A stretch of DNA of 64,000 nucleotides from contig CAXSAX010000004.1 of assembly GCA_964235495.1 (NCBI GenBank), positions 56,617 to 120,616 on the forward strand, in the 5' to 3' direction. The notes beneath the pieces were generated by a model. That model saw nothing but the letters and a program-made list of their open reading frames with translations. It was not told where the DNA came from and made no database searches. The stretch is from LMUY01 sp964235495 (GTDB taxonomy: Bacteria > Pseudomonadota > Alphaproteobacteria > Acetobacterales > Acetobacteraceae). Position numbers and translations under genes: made by a program. Positions 17,842 to 25,979 of the stretch are shown piece by piece. How positions within the stretch are numbered: the stretch's first letter is position 1; each line of letters begins with the position of its first letter.

Positions 17842-18567
17842 TTAGGGCTTTTCGATGATGGTGGTGAAGCGCCCTTCGCCCCGCATCACCTGGGCGAAGG
17901 CGCCGGCGGCGTGGATGTTGAACACGACGATCGGCAGCCCGTTCTCCCGCGCCACGCTGATCGCGGCCGCGTCCATCACCGCAAGGTCACGCGCCAGCAC
18001 GTCGTGGTAGGTCAGTTGCTCGTAGCGCTCGGCGTCCGGGTGCTTGCGCGGGTCGGCGGCATACACGCCGTCCACCTGGGTGCCCTTGAGCAGCATCTCG
18101 CAGCCCATCTCAACGGCGCGCAGGGCGGCCGCGGTGTCCGTGGTGAAGAACGGGTTGCCAGTGCCGGCGGCGAAGATCACCACCCGGCCCTTCTCCATGT
18201 GCCGCATGGCCCGGCGGCGGATGTATGGCTCGCACACGCTGGCCATCGGGATGGCGGACTGCACCCGGGTCGGCACACCGGCCTTTTCCAGCGCGTTCTG
18301 CATGCCGAGCGCATTCATCACCGTGGCAATCATGCCCATGTAGTCGGCCTGCGCCCGGTCCATGCCGCGTGCGGCGGCCGAAATGCCGCGGAAGATGTTG
18401 CCGCCGCCGATCACCAGGCAGACCTGGTGCCCTTGCGCCACCACGCCCGCCACGTCGGCCGCGATGCGCAGCAGGGTGTCGCCGTCCATGCCGTAGTCGC
18501 GCTCGCCCATCAGGGCCTCGCCGGAAACTTTGAGCAGCACGCGCTTGTGGGCCGGGGAGGCAGTCAT
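17842..18567 (-). CDS. pyrH: UMP kinase (uridylate kinase)
   Basis: 241 residues from ATG 18567. Amino-acid-kinase fold: KRVLLKVSGEALMG (phosphate loop), LVIGGGNIFRG, ADYMGMIATVMNAL (dimer interface and UMP binding) and FAAGTGNPFFTTDTAAALRA. It phosphorylates UMP to UDP in the cytosol and is usually a hexamer controlled by GTP and UTP. In most alphaproteobacteria rpsB-tsf precede pyrH; here an acetate symporter operon does. Confidence 0.96.
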   Translation of the reverse strand: MTASPAHKRVLLKVSGEALMGERDYGMDGDTLLRIAADVAGVVAQGHQVCLVIGGGNIFRGISAAARGMDRAQADYMGMIATVMNALGMQNALEKAGVPTRVQSAIPMASVCEPYIRRRAMRHMEKGRVVIFAAGTGNPFFTTDTAAALRAVEMGCEMLLKGTQVDGVYAADPRKHPDAERYEQLTYHDVLARDLAVMDAAAISVARENGLPIVVFNIHAAGAFAQVMRGEGRFTTIIEKP

Positions 18568-18640
18568 GCAAGTCCTTCGGTGCGGCAGAGAGCTGTCGCA
18601 CCGTAGTTCCACGCGGGCCGGGTCACAAGCGCGTTGGCGC

Positions 18641-18661
18641 GCCCGGGGCACGGCCCCGGGC
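18641..18661. terminator. Perfect 9-bp GC hairpin between actP-like gene and pyrH
   Basis: GCCCGGGGC, a 3-base ACG loop, then GCCCCGGGC. It lies just after the stop of the symporter gene on the minus strand, and would form a very stable RNA hairpin. There is no following U-tract, so it may stall or protect the 3' end, or act with Rho, rather than be a classic intrinsic terminator. Confidence 0.4.
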
Positions 18662-18667
18662 GGGCCT

Positions 18668-20353
18668 TCAATGCGCCGCCGCCCCCTCCGCGCCGATCCC
18701 GGTCTGGGAGCGGACGTACTGCGCCTCGAACCGCCCAGCCTCGGCCCGGGCCGCCGCGCTGCGGTCCAGCACCGACACGCCCCAGCAGGCGATGAACGCC
18801 ACCGGCATGGAGAACAGCGCGGGCGCGTTGTACGGAAAGATACCGGCGGGGAAGCCCAGCACGTCGTGCCAGATCGAAGGGCTCAGCACCGTCAGCGTGA
18901 ACGCGGTGAGCAACCCCAGCCAGCCGCCGACCGCCGCGCCCTTGGTGGTCAGGCCCTTCCAGTACATGGACAGCAGCAGCACCGGGAAGTTGGAGCTGGC
19001 GGCGATGGCGAAGGCCAGCCCCACCATGAAGGCCACGTTCACCTTCTCGAACGCGATGCCGAGCAGGATCGCCACCACGCCCAGGCAGACCGTGGCGATC
19101 CTGGACACCCGCACCTCGGACCCGTCGCTGGCCCGGCCGCGCCGCACCACGCTGGCATACAGGTCGTGGCTGATGGCGCTGGCGCCGGACAGCGTGAGGC
19201 CGGACACCACGGCCAGGATGGTCGCGAACGCCACGGCGGAGATGAAGCCGAACAACGCGTCCCCGCCGACGGCGCGGGCCAGGTGGATCGCCGGCATGTT
19301 GCCGCCGCCCTTCAGCCCTGCCGCGAGCGTGAAGCCGACGGCGGCCGGGTTGGTCGCATAGTCCGGGTTGGTCCCCACCAGCACGATGGCGCCGAAGCCG
19401 ATGATGAAGGTCAGGATGTAGAAGTAGCCGATCAGCCCCGTGGCGTAGAACACGCTTTTGCGTGCGGCCCGCGCGTCCCGCACGGTGAAGAAGCGCATTA
19501 GGATGTGCGGCAACCCGGCGGTGCCGAACATCAGCGCGAGGCCCAGCGAGACGGTGCCCACGGAGTTGGACACGAAGGCGCCCGGCGCCATGATGGCCTG
19601 GTGCTTCGGGTGCACCTCCACCGCGCGGGCGAACAGCGCCAGCGGGCTCCAGTCGAACGCCCGCAGCACCATGGCCGCCATGAAAGTGGCGCCCCCCAGC
19701 AGCATGACCGCCTTGATGATCTGCACCCAAGTGGTGGCCAGCATGCCGCCGAACGTCACGTAGCACACCATCAGCACGCCCACGAGCACCACGGCATAGA
19801 TGTAGTCGAGCCCGAACAGCAGCTTGATGAGCTGGCCCGCGCCGACCATCTGCGCGATCAGGTAGAATGCCACCACCACCAGCGTGCCGCTGGCCGCCAT
19901 GATGCGCATCGGCGTCTGGCTCAGGCGGTAGGACACCACGTCGGCGAAAGTGTATTTGCCGAGGTTGCGCAGCCGCTCCGCCATCAGGAACATCACGATC
20001 GGCCAGCCGACCAGGAAGCCGATCGAGTAGATCAGCCCGTCATAGCCGTTGGAGTACACCAGCGCCGCGATGCCGAGGAAGGACGCGGCCGACATGTAGT
20101 CCCCGGCGATGGCCATGCCGTTCTGCCAGCCGGTGATACCGCCGCCGGCCGCATAGAAATCGGCGGTGGACTTGGTGCGCCGCGCTGCCCAGTAGGTGAT
20201 GAACAGGGTCAGCGCCACGAAGGCGAGGAACAGCGAGATCGCCGTCACGTTGACCGGCTGCTTCTCGACTTGGCCCAGGTCGGGGCCAGCCGCCCGGGCG
20301 GCGGAGACTGCGAACAGGACAGGAGAAGCGGCCAGCCCGAGGCAGCGCCTCAT
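18668..20353 (-). CDS. actP: Cation/acetate symporter ActP-like (sodium:solute symporter family)
   Basis: 561 residues with a signal-like N terminus, then about 13 hydrophobic helices. SSS-family motifs include DFYAAGGGITGWQNGMAIAGDYMSAASFLG near the start, VVVAFYLIAQMVGAG and TAGLPHILMRFFTVRDA. It imports acetate or similar short carboxylates with sodium or protons across the inner membrane. It overlaps the DUF485 gene (ATGA), the classic yjcH-actP pairing, which supports the acetate assignment. Related symporters also move pyruvate, glycolate or tellurite, so the true substrate is inferred. Confidence 0.9.
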   Translation of the reverse strand: MRRCLGLAASPVLFAVSAARAAGPDLGQVEKQPVNVTAISLFLAFVALTLFITYWAARRTKSTADFYAAGGGITGWQNGMAIAGDYMSAASFLGIAALVYSNGYDGLIYSIGFLVGWPIVMFLMAERLRNLGKYTFADVVSYRLSQTPMRIMAASGTLVVVAFYLIAQMVGAGQLIKLLFGLDYIYAVVLVGVLMVCYVTFGGMLATTWVQIIKAVMLLGGATFMAAMVLRAFDWSPLALFARAVEVHPKHQAIMAPGAFVSNSVGTVSLGLALMFGTAGLPHILMRFFTVRDARAARKSVFYATGLIGYFYILTFIIGFGAIVLVGTNPDYATNPAAVGFTLAAGLKGGGNMPAIHLARAVGGDALFGFISAVAFATILAVVSGLTLSGASAISHDLYASVVRRGRASDGSEVRVSRIATVCLGVVAILLGIAFEKVNVAFMVGLAFAIAASSNFPVLLLSMYWKGLTTKGAAVGGWLGLLTAFTLTVLSPSIWHDVLGFPAGIFPYNAPALFSMPVAFIACWGVSVLDRSAAARAEAGRFEAQYVRSQTGIGAEGAAAH

Positions 20354-20694
20354 GGCACGCTCTCCATCAGCCGCATCCCGGCCGGAGCCGGGCGGGCCTG
20401 GCCCACGATCTCGGCGGTCAGCCGGTCGAACTGGGTGTTGGCGCGCAGCACATAGACGCCGGTGAGCAGGATGGCCGTGGCGATCACGCCGAGGCCGAGC
20501 GGGAAGGCCAGGGTCAGCGGCCCGCCGCCGATCGGCTGGGCGACGATGCGGTGGCCGAACGCCACCAGCAGGATGAAGCCCATGTAGATGACGAACATCG
20601 CGGCCGCGAGCGTCCAGCCGAAACTGTTGCGCTTCTGCTCAAGCTCGCGGAACGCCGCGCTGTTCCGAATGCGGGCCACTTCAGTGCCATCCAT
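20350..20694 (-). CDS. yjcH: DUF485 inner-membrane protein (YjcH-like)
   Basis: 114 residues from ATG 20694. Two membrane helices (about residues 27-50 and 63-87) flank a short loop. The leading segment FRELEQKRNSFGWTLAAAMFVIY is the recognisable DUF485 pattern. Members are nearly always encoded immediately before ActP-type symporters, as here, and may help assemble or regulate the transporter; this is inferred from synteny. About 140 bp upstream separate it from the convergent neighbour and probably hold the operon promoter. Confidence 0.88.
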   Translation of the reverse strand: MDGTEVARIRNSAAFRELEQKRNSFGWTLAAAMFVIYMGFILLVAFGHRIVAQPIGGGPLTLAFPLGLGVIATAILLTGVYVLRANTQFDRLTAEIVGQARPAPAGMRLMESVP

Positions 20695-20836
20695 TGCCGT
20701 TCTCGCTCCCTGGCTGGGCCGCTGCTTGCGAGCGGCTCCGAGCACAACTGTGTTTCGCAGGCAGGCTGCGATTGCTTTCACGTTTGCGTTTTTTTAACTT
20801 GGGATGCAAGAGCCTCGCGCGCGATGCAATCCGGCC

Positions 20837-21415
20837 TCAGACGTATTTCAGCATCACGAAGCCCAGCACCAGCAGCACGGCCGCGGCACCCAGCACCAGC
20901 GGCATCTGGCGGTCGATGATGCTGCGAGCGCGCTCGCCGAAGGCGCGCAACAGCACGGCCCACAGCAGGAAGCGGGCGCCGCGGGTGGCGATGCTGGCCA
21001 GCACGAACAGCGTGAGGTCCACGTGCGCCACCCCGCAGGCAATGGTGACGATCTTGTAGGGGATCGGCAGCAGGCCTTTCAACAGGATGATCCACAGCGC
21101 GTTCTCGGCGAAGTGCGCCTGGAACGCGGCAAAAGCAGCTTCGTAATGGTAGAAGTGCAGGATGGGCTGGGCGATCTGCTCGAACACCGCGTAGCCGATC
21201 CAGTAGCCGAGCAGCCCTCCCACCACGCTGCCCACGGTGCAGATCAGCGCATAGCGCAGCGCGCGGTCCGGCCGCGCCAGGGCCATGGGGATCAGCAGCA
21301 CGTCCGGCGGAATTGGGAAGAAGCTGCTTTCGGCAAACGCCACGACGGCGAGCCAGACCGGAGCGAGCGGGCTGGCGGCGAGCAGCAAAAGCCGTTGGTA
21401 CATGCGACGGAACAT
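20837..21415 (-). CDS. YqaA-like (DedA/SNARE-associated) membrane protein
   Basis: About 192 residues from ATG 21415; ATGs at 21433 and 21403 are alternatives, and none has a strong ribosome-binding site. Features of the VTT/DedA superfamily YqaA branch: FAESSFFPIPPDVLLIPMAL near the start, GGLLGYWIGYAV, and KGLLPIPYKIVTIACGV in the middle, with four to five helices. DedA-like proteins support membrane lipid or undecaprenyl phosphate handling, but the role of the YqaA branch is not established. It is divergent from the secreted-protein gene that follows. Confidence 0.85.
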   Translation of the reverse strand: MFRRMYQRLLLLAASPLAPVWLAVVAFAESSFFPIPPDVLLIPMALARPDRALRYALICTVGSVVGGLLGYWIGYAVFEQIAQPILHFYHYEAAFAAFQAHFAENALWIILLKGLLPIPYKIVTIACGVAHVDLTLFVLASIATRGARFLLWAVLLRAFGERARSIIDRQMPLVLGAAAVLLVLGFVMLKYV

Positions 21416-21513
21416 GGAACGATGCCATGGCACGCCCGGCCGCGCGGTTCAACGGCTGGTTGCCGCCCGCCTCACCCGCTAGGCTTGCCCGCATCACACG
21501 CCGAGGTTCGCCC

Positions 21514-21942
21514 ATGCGTCGCGTCGCCCTCCTGTTGCTGCTCCTGCCTGGCCTGGCCGCCGCGCAAACCCGTCCGCGGCACCCGCCGGAGCCCGCCAAG
21601 CCGCCGCATGCCTGGCTGTTCGGCGCCTGGACCGGCGGCTTGTTCCCGGTGCTGGAGGACCAGCTGGCGCAGGATTGCCGCACGCAGCCGACCGTGGCCT
21701 TCGCGCAGGATGCAGTGGCCCACGCCAGCCTGACTGCCGCCAGCCTGACCCCGCGGGTCATCGAGACGGTCCGCACCAGCGCGTCCGGCGCCGAGTTCCG
21801 CCTCACCCCGGACCCGGCGGACATCGCCGGGTTCGGCTGCGACGACCCGAATGAGCTGCACGTGGCGCGGGAAGGCGCCGCGATCAGCTTTCCGCACTGC
21901 GCCGCGTTCCCGTACCCGCTGCAGCGCTGCCCCGGGCGGTAA
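21514..21942 (+). CDS. Secreted hypothetical protein (142 aa)
   Basis: Begins ATG 21514 with a clear signal peptide (RRVALLLLLLPGLAAAQ). The mature domain contains WLFGAWTGGLFPVLEDQLAQDC, a moderately conserved pattern I link to uncharacterised periplasmic proteins of this group, and four Cys (CRT, GCDD, PHCAAF, QRCPG) that could form two disulfides. Function unknown. It is convergent with the histidine kinase gene, 18 bp away, with a palindrome between them. Confidence 0.7.
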   Translation: MRRVALLLLLLPGLAAAQTRPRHPPEPAKPPHAWLFGAWTGGLFPVLEDQLAQDCRTQPTVAFAQDAVAHASLTAASLTPRVIETVRTSASGAEFRLTPDPADIAGFGCDDPNELHVAREGAAISFPHCAAFPYPLQRCPGR

Positions 21943-21944
21943 GC

Positions 21945-21958
21945 GGCAGGGCCCTGCC
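21945..21958. terminator. Perfect palindrome between convergent genes
   Basis: GGCAGGGCCCTGCC is a 14-bp perfect palindrome in the 18-bp gap between two convergent genes. It could act as a bidirectional transcription stop, but there is no T-tract on either side and the loop would have to open the central bases. Confidence 0.3.
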
Positions 21959-21960
21959 CT

Positions 21961-23322
21961 TCACCCCGGCAGCGTCACCGTCGCGCGCAGCCCCCCCATC
22001 GGCCGGTTGGACAGCGTCACGTCCCCGCCATGCGCTCGCAGGATGTTGCGCGCGATCGGCAGGCCGAGCCCGGTGCCGCCGGTTTCCCGGTTGCGGCTCG
22101 CTTCCAAGCGGTGGAACGGCTCGAACACCCGGTCCAGCTCGGCCATCGGGATGCCGGGGCCGTCATCGTCGATCAGGATGGTCAGCGTCCCGGCCTGCGG
22201 CGGGATCAGCGCCACATGCGCCGCGTTGCCGTAGTTCAGCGCGTTCTGCATCAGGTTGGACAGGGCGCGCTTAATCGCCACCGGGCGGGCGCGCATCACC
22301 TGGTGGTCCGGGCCGTCGTAGCGCACCTGTTCGGCCAAGGAGGGCCGGGCGTCCGCCGCCTCGTCCAGGATGGTGCGCAGCAGCTCGGCCAGGTCCAGCG
22401 CGGTCAGCCGCTCCGCCGCCGCGTCATCCCGTCCGAAGGCGAGAGTCGCGGCCACCATGCCCTCCAGTTCGTCCAGGTCCAGCAGCATCTTGCGCTGCTG
22501 CTCCTCGTCCTCCATCCACTCCGCCCGCAGCTTCAGCCGGGTGATCGGGGTGCGCAGGTCGTGCCCGATGGCGGTCAGCAGGAAGGTGCGGTCCCGCACG
22601 AAGCGGCGGATGCGGTCGGCCATGACGTTGAACGCCCGCGCCGCCTTGGCCGCCTCCGCCGCCCCGGTCTCGGGCAGCGGCGGCGCGTTCACGTCCACGC
22701 CGAGCCGCTCGGCCGCGGCCGCCAGTTCGCGCATCGGCGCGGCGAACTGCCGCATCGCCCAGATCACCAGGGCCGCCGCCGCCAAGACCATCAGCGCGAG
22801 GCAGGTGAGGAACGGCCCTGACACGAATATCGGCAAGCGCCCGACTGCCAGGTGGACGTTCAGCCACTCCCCCTCCGGCAGCCGCAGGCTGATCAGCATG
22901 CGATGCTGCCAGGGCAGGCCGCGGATTTGCAGCTCGGTCCAGTGTTCGCCGGGCTGCACCCGGGCAAACTGCAGGCTGATGCGCAGGATGCGCTGCACCG
23001 GCGGCGGCGAGGGTTCCAGGTCGCTGGTGGCCGGCTCCGGGTCCAGCGTCGCAACCAGGTCGGATTGCGCATCCAGCTCGCGCAGCGCCGCCTGGCGGTC
23101 CTGCGGAGCCGCCATGACCACCGAGCGGTACACGTTGTCGATTCGCTGGCCAAGGTCCTGCGCCTGTGCCAGGCGCAGCAGGTCCATGCGGTCCAGCGTG
23201 GAGGCGAGCAGCCCCGCCGCCTGCACCATGGACAGCCCCAGCAGCAGCGCGAGCGCCGTGCGGTTGGCCAGGCTGCGGGGCCACAGCTGGTCAGCCAGGC
23301 GATAAGCCAGCCGGGCGATCAC
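21961..23322 (-). CDS. EnvZ-like sensor histidine kinase
   Basis: 453 residues from GTG overlapping the response regulator stop (GTGA). TM1 about 20-42, a periplasmic sensor domain of about 120 residues, TM2 about 165-190, then HAMP. H-box FLLTAIGHDLRTPITRLK has His254; N-box LSNLMQNALNYG, then IDDDGPGIP and GGTGLGLPIARN for ATP binding. This is the OmpR/EnvZ class of membrane kinases. Signal unknown. The neighbouring divergent gene for a Met-rich exported protein makes a metal or envelope cue conceivable. Confidence 0.95.
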   Translation of the reverse strand: MIARLAYRLADQLWPRSLANRTALALLLGLSMVQAAGLLASTLDRMDLLRLAQAQDLGQRIDNVYRSVVMAAPQDRQAALRELDAQSDLVATLDPEPATSDLEPSPPPVQRILRISLQFARVQPGEHWTELQIRGLPWQHRMLISLRLPEGEWLNVHLAVGRLPIFVSGPFLTCLALMVLAAAALVIWAMRQFAAPMRELAAAAERLGVDVNAPPLPETGAAEAAKAARAFNVMADRIRRFVRDRTFLLTAIGHDLRTPITRLKLRAEWMEDEEQQRKMLLDLDELEGMVAATLAFGRDDAAAERLTALDLAELLRTILDEAADARPSLAEQVRYDGPDHQVMRARPVAIKRALSNLMQNALNYGNAAHVALIPPQAGTLTILIDDDGPGIPMAELDRVFEPFHRLEASRNRETGGTGLGLPIARNILRAHGGDVTLSNRPMGGLRATVTLPG

Positions 23323-24047
23323 CCCGGCTGCACCGCCCGCTGCACGTTCGCCGCCAGCACGTAGCCGCCGCCGCGCACCGTCTTGATGAGCTGGACCTGC
23401 CGCCCGTCATCCTCCAGCTTACGCCGCAGCCGGCTGATCGCCACGTCGATCGCCCGGTCGAACGGCCCGGCCTGGCGGCCGCGCAGCAGGTCCAGCAGCA
23501 TGTCGCGCGTCAGCACGCGGTTGGCCCGCTCCACCAGCGCCAGCAGTAGATCGTACTCTCCGCCGGTCAGCGGCACCTCGACGCCTTCCGGGTTGAGCAG
23601 GCGGCGGCGCGGCGGCTCCAGCGTCCATCCGGCGAAGCGCAGCGCACCAAGCTCCTCGCTCCGGTGGCCGGCGCGGTCCGCCGTCCGGCGCAGCACGGCG
23701 CGCATCCGGGCCAGCAGCTCGCGCGGGTTGAACGGCTTGGGCACGTAGTCGTCCGCCCCCAGCTCCAGGCCGATGATGCGGTCGGTCTCCTCGCCCATCG
23801 CGGTCAGCATCACGATCGGCACGTCGCCCTGCGTGCGCATCCAGCGCGCCAGGTCCAACCCGCCCTCGCCCGGCAGCATCAGGTCCAGCACGACCAGCTG
23901 GAAGTGCCCGGTGGGCCAGGTGCGCCGGGCCTCCCGCGCGTCCCGCACCGCCGTCACGCGGAAACGGTGGCGCTCCAGGAAGCGGGCCAGCAGATCACGG
24001 ATTTCCCGGTCGTCATCGACCACCAGGATGTGCGGCATGGTTTCCAT
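23319..24047 (-). CDS. OmpR-family response regulator
   Basis: 242 residues. Receiver domain: acidic cluster VVDDD at residues 9-13, phospho-acceptor Asp55 in VVLDLMLPG, Thr82 and Lys104 in YVPKPFNP. The C-terminal winged-helix domain includes LTGGEYDLLLALVE and RAIDVAISRLRRKLEDDGRQ, ending in RGGGYVL. It is cognate to the kinase encoded 4 bases overlapping downstream. The 128-bp gap to the divergent Met-rich protein gene probably contains its target promoters. Confidence 0.96.
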   Translation of the reverse strand: METMPHILVVDDDREIRDLLARFLERHRFRVTAVRDAREARRTWPTGHFQLVVLDLMLPGEGGLDLARWMRTQGDVPIVMLTAMGEETDRIIGLELGADDYVPKPFNPRELLARMRAVLRRTADRAGHRSEELGALRFAGWTLEPPRRRLLNPEGVEVPLTGGEYDLLLALVERANRVLTRDMLLDLLRGRQAGPFDRAIDVAISRLRRKLEDDGRQVQLIKTVRGGGYVLAANVQRAVQPG

Positions 24048-24175
24048 CGTCCTATGCTAGGCGACCCGGCGCGGCGGCGGGAGCGGACGTTGCAATTGGT
24101 TGCACTTCGGCGCACCCGCGGCACGGCGCGGCCGCCAAGGTGCTCCCGTCACCAGCCATCCGGAGCCAACCCCCC

Positions 24176-24628
24176 ATGCGAACCTCCATGCGCAAGATCG
24201 CCTTTCTTGCCCTCATCGCCCTCGCCTTCGCCGCCCTTGCCGTCACCCTCACCGGCGGGCTGGCCCTGGCGCAGGACGCTCCCGGCGGCCCGCCCCCCGG
24301 GATGCGCGAGGGCATGGAGCGGCCCGGCATGATGCGCGAGGGGTCAATGCGCCAAGGCACAGGCAATTCCCACGGCCCTGGCGGCATGATGCGCCGCATG
24401 CGCGAGTTCGGCCTGATCTACCCGGCGCCCGACCGCGCCCTGTCCGGCGCCGACGTGCAGAAGATCGCCGAGGCCTACCTGCTGCTCAACGGCAATCATA
24501 CTTGGAAGGTCACGGAGGTGACGGAGATGCCCGATCGGGTGACCTTCGCGCTCGCCACGCCGGACGGCGACGCCATCGCCCACTTCGCCATGGACCGCCA
24601 CACCGCCCGCCCCGAGCGGCTGAACTAG
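24176..24628 (+). CDS. Exported Met-rich small protein divergent from the two-component system
   Basis: About 150 residues from ATG 24176 (ATG 24188 also possible). A signal peptide (KIAFLALIALAFAALAV to ALAQD) is followed by a Gly/Pro/Met/Arg-rich segment, residues about 40-78, with repeated GM, GMM and SMR steps (about ten Met). A compact C-terminal domain follows, with AEAYLLLNGNHTWKVTEVTEM and FALATPDGDAIAHFAMDRHT. Met-rich periplasmic stretches often bind Cu(I) or Ag(I), which is a hypothesis here. Its divergence from ompR/envZ-type genes suggests it is a regulated target. Confidence 0.7.
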   Translation: MRTSMRKIAFLALIALAFAALAVTLTGGLALAQDAPGGPPPGMREGMERPGMMREGSMRQGTGNSHGPGGMMRRMREFGLIYPAPDRALSGADVQKIAEAYLLLNGNHTWKVTEVTEMPDRVTFALATPDGDAIAHFAMDRHTARPERLN

Positions 24629-24658
24629 GCCGCGGAGGCGGCCCAGCAACCAAACTCC

Positions 24659-25648
24659 TCAGCGCGGCGGGTCGCTCGCCTGGCGAGCCCGCCATTGCAG
24701 GTAGTCGTTGAACAGCGCCTCCCGTTGCGCGCCGGTCAACGCCGTCCTGGACCGGCCGGAGCGGGTGAGGAAGCGATTGAAGTCCCTGCGCAGCCGAGCC
24801 GTGTCTTCCCCGGTGAAGGCAGGCGCGTTGAGGGCGGGGTTGGACTCTGAGGCCGGCTCCGGCGTCGGCTCGGGCGTCACCGCCGCCGCCGGCGGCAGGA
24901 GCGGCGGCGCTGCCGGGGTCGGGCCGGCCGTCGGCTCGACCGGCCCGGGCGCAGGCGCCGCGTCCGCCTTGGGCATCGCCGTCCCGCCGTCCTGCCCCGC
25001 CGCGGCCGGTCGGCCCCTGAGCGACGGCCCCACCGTCAAGGCGGCCCCGGCGAGCAGGAACAGCGCCAGCGCCGCCGCGGTCAGGCCGAACCGCTTCCAA
25101 CGCCTCGGCGCCGGCTGCTGCGGCGGCGGCGATGCCGGCCAGGCGGCGGCGGGCGGCTGCGGGATTGCGACGCTCGACGGCGCCGGTTCGGGCAGCGCGC
25201 GCCCTGCACGGGGCGGACCCGGCGGGGCGGCATCCAAGTCGAGGTCCAGCAGGGCCAGGGAACCCGCGAACACCACGTGCAGCGATGGCGCCCGCCCCTG
25301 GAACGACCGCGCCAGCGCCGCCAGGAACTGCGCCGCATCGGGCGCCAGCGAGTCCGCCTGCTCGATGACGAGCACGACGTGGCTCTCCTCTCCCCAGCTT
25401 CTGCCCAGCACGTTGGCGATGGCGGCTTCGTCGGACTCCGACCGTTCATCCAGGATACTGATCTGCAGCAGCAACCGCCTCAGCGTCAGCCGCTGGCGGA
25501 GCGGGTTGCCCAGGCGCACGATCCTGACCGCGGCCGGGTCCAGCGGCGCCAGCGCCGCATCGAGCCGGCCGGTCAGGTCCTCCGGCGACGCCCCGGCGAT
25601 CGTGCTGGTGGGCCGCTCCAGCACCCCGGGCATGCCCGATGCCGTCAT
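24659..25648 (-). CDS. Degenerate ExeA/GspA-like protein, ATP-binding loop missing
   Basis: 329 residues. The first 140 resemble the later half of an AAA ATPase of the ExeA type: RIVRLGNPLRQRLTLRRLLLQI, then VVLVIEQADSLAPDAAQFLAAL in the Walker B position but with Glu-Gln where Asp-Glu is expected, and no Walker A at all. A Pro-rich linker, one TM (about residues 192-212) and a long Pro/Ala periplasmic region follow. The last 18 residues (AQREALFNDYLQWRARQA) closely resemble the end of the lipoprotein encoded just upstream, which it overlaps by ATGA. Probably a non-hydrolysing envelope scaffold; function unknown. Confidence 0.55.
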   Translation of the reverse strand: MTASGMPGVLERPTSTIAGASPEDLTGRLDAALAPLDPAAVRIVRLGNPLRQRLTLRRLLLQISILDERSESDEAAIANVLGRSWGEESHVVLVIEQADSLAPDAAQFLAALARSFQGRAPSLHVVFAGSLALLDLDLDAAPPGPPRAGRALPEPAPSSVAIPQPPAAAWPASPPPQQPAPRRWKRFGLTAAALALFLLAGAALTVGPSLRGRPAAAGQDGGTAMPKADAAPAPGPVEPTAGPTPAAPPLLPPAAAVTPEPTPEPASESNPALNAPAFTGEDTARLRRDFNRFLTRSGRSRTALTGAQREALFNDYLQWRARQASDPPR

Positions 25649-25962
25649 TGCCCCGCCCGCTTGGCCTCCTCCTGCTGAAACTGGCGGAACAGCGCGTCAC
25701 GCTGGGCGTCGTGCAGCACCGGCGCTTCAGGCACGCAAACCTTGGCCGCGGCGCGGATCACCGTGCGGTGCGGGGCCGACGCCACGTGCTTGACCGCGGG
25801 CACTGCTGCCTGGGCTGCCGGCGCCGGACGGGGCGTGGCCGCGCAGCCGCCCACCAGGCCCAGTAGCAGCGTCGCGCCCACTCTCGTCTGGCGCCAGTTC
25901 ACGCCGGATGGAGGGCTCGGGTCGGTCACCGTGGGCTGTGGAAAGAGCCTGCTGCGATCCAC
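25645..25962 (-). CDS. Small lipoprotein sharing a C-terminal motif with its neighbour
   Basis: 105 residues from GTG 25962, which has AGGAG about 9 bases upstream; GTG 25902 would give a shorter signal. The lipobox is LGLVGGC with Cys near residue 40, unusually far from the start. The mature part is Ala/Pro-rich and ends in LHDAQRDALFRQFQQEEAKRAGQ. About half the residues of the AQRxALF tail match the tail of the next gene's product. It lies 17 bp after the aldehyde dehydrogenase stop. Function unknown. Confidence 0.6.
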   Translation of the reverse strand: MDRSRLFPQPTVTDPSPPSGVNWRQTRVGATLLLGLVGGCAATPRPAPAAQAAVPAVKHVASAPHRTVIRAAAKVCVPEAPVLHDAQRDALFRQFQQEEAKRAGQ

Positions 25963-25979
25963 GGTGATGGCTCCTGCGC

